Shown here: piece after piece, positions 63,468 to 64,000 of the stretch
How positions within the stretch are numbered: position 1 is the first letter of the stretch
Layout: every line of letters starts with the position of its first letter
Assembly: GCF_000733855.1 (NCBI RefSeq)
Contig: NZ_JPOJ01000001.1
Coordinates: 3,861,001-3,925,000 of the forward strand
Length of the DNA: 64,000 nt
Direction: 5' to 3'
Source: Methylomicrobium agile
Lineage (GTDB): Bacteria > Pseudomonadota > Gammaproteobacteria > Methylococcales > Methylomonadaceae
Made by a program: the position numbers and the translations under genes
Notes under the pieces: model-generated
What the model was told of the DNA's origin: nothing
Databases searched by the model: none
The model's input: only the letters and a program-made list of their open reading frames with translations

Positions 63468-64000
63468 ATGAGCAATCCATCCCTCTCCGGCGTAACGCCG
63501 GTATTTTTTTACAGACTTTCATTCTGGAGTTGATGCACGCGAACGAACAACTGGGGCAAAAGCATTGCGAGCAGCTGATCGAACATATCGCGAAAACCGC
63601 CGGCTGTTTTTTCGAAGAAACCTACCGGGACAATACGCACAACAACGGTCCCCTGGACATCGAAAGCTATACCGAGCTGATCCTCGGCCTGAAAAACAAC
63701 ATCGGCGGAAAATTTTCCCTGGTTTCCGCGAACCGCGATTGCGTTGCGGTGACCAATTCCTGCTGCCCTTTCGGCGAACAGGTAACCGACTTCCCCGAAC
63801 TGTGCCGGATGACCTCCAGCGTATTCGGCGGTATCGCGGCGCGGAATTTCGGCTACGCCAAGGTCGAGATCAGGCAAAGCATCGCCCGCCGGCACGGCCG
63901 CTGCGAAGTTTGCGTCTATACCCGCCCGGAGCGATGTGAAAAAGGCGGCCGACAGGATGGGACTGACGCCGCGGGCGGTCTACGGCAAGGTGCAAAAGTA
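63468..64000 (+). pseudogene. Second sensor-regulator copy: frameshifted, AAA+ domain deleted, cut by window edge
   Basis: The ATG at 63468 starts MSNPSLSGVTPVFF, aligned with the intact regulator's MENNPLSELTPIFF, then a run of seven T (63504-63510) shifts the frame; with eight T it would continue LQTFILELMHANEQLGQKH and through the whole sensor to RCEVCVY. All sensor cysteines are kept. At 63936 the sequence changes in one step to VKKAADRMGLTPRAVYGKVQKY, matching the helix-turn-helix of the intact protein at residues 488-508, in another frame. Residues ~155-487, including the AAA+ domain, are absent. Confidence 0.85.

Overview
The window comes from a moderately GC-rich gammaproteobacterium. 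The evidence is the dnaB-alr gene pair, lpxB, an IHF-free housekeeping set (ssb, htpG, metK-ahcY), a GH57 glucan enzyme beside a DUF4912 protein, and many outer-membrane and cytochrome c proteins. A methane- or methanol-using member of the Methylococcales is my best guess, but that is an inference from gene content; no methane oxidation gene is present here.

Layout. 1-6000: end of an unknown gene, DUF4912 + GH57 glucan branching enzyme, a DUF2490 outer-membrane protein, a membrane protein split into two frames, and lpxB. 6200-14600: ABC exporter, BT1-like transporter, PPK2, a small secreted protein, a dicarboxylate symporter, an IS200-type insertion, two tandem small membrane proteins and a DUF882/MepK-type peptidase. 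14800-21160: a complete type I restriction-modification locus (hsdM-hsdS-truncated rhuM-hsdR, all on the minus strand) followed by a relic of a different hsdR. 21800-29300: ssb, dnaB-alr, a class V aminotransferase, a glutamine amidotransferase and small envelope/lipid genes. 29300-35300: YceK-like lipoprotein, CreA, a DUF937-LysM protein, a glutaredoxin-membrane fusion and an unknown multi-pass membrane protein. 35400-41130: an RND efflux operon (membrane fusion protein, pump, outer-membrane factor). 41600-46300: a membrane-anchored lipoprotein, a DMT-type transporter and htpG with a clear sigma-32 promoter. 46300-64000: metK-ahcY, cytochrome c peroxidases, and an unusually dense set of gene relics (cydB, catalase, a metal P-type ATPase, IS630, IS5-like and ISAs1 transposases, an FmdB fragment).

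The most interesting signal is a pair of related sigma-54 regulatory loci. The intact gene at 47063-48616 encodes a Cys-rich sensor domain (MetOD1/V4R-like), an AAA+ sigma-54 activation domain and a Fis-type helix-turn-helix. A second copy begins at 63468 and runs off the window. It keeps the sensor domain, with every sensor cysteine, but joins it almost directly to the helix-turn-helix; about 330 codons including the whole AAA+ domain are missing, and there are two frame disruptions. Both genes carry the same 16-base palindrome (14 of 16 bases identical) just before the ribosome binding site, and both are divergent from a -24/-12 (sigma-54) promoter. One of these promoters faces the metK side; the other faces a compact four-gene operon (DUF938 methyltransferase, SDR lacking the catalytic Tyr, DUF1326, DUF2182). 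This looks like a duplicated sigma-54 regulon in which one activator has lost its motor domain.

Other points of note: an HsdS whose two target-recognition domains are near copies of each other, separated by a three-unit TAEL repeat; a dispersed REP-like palindrome family; and a perfect 30-bp inverted repeat behind htpG. No tRNA, rRNA or CRISPR array was recognised.
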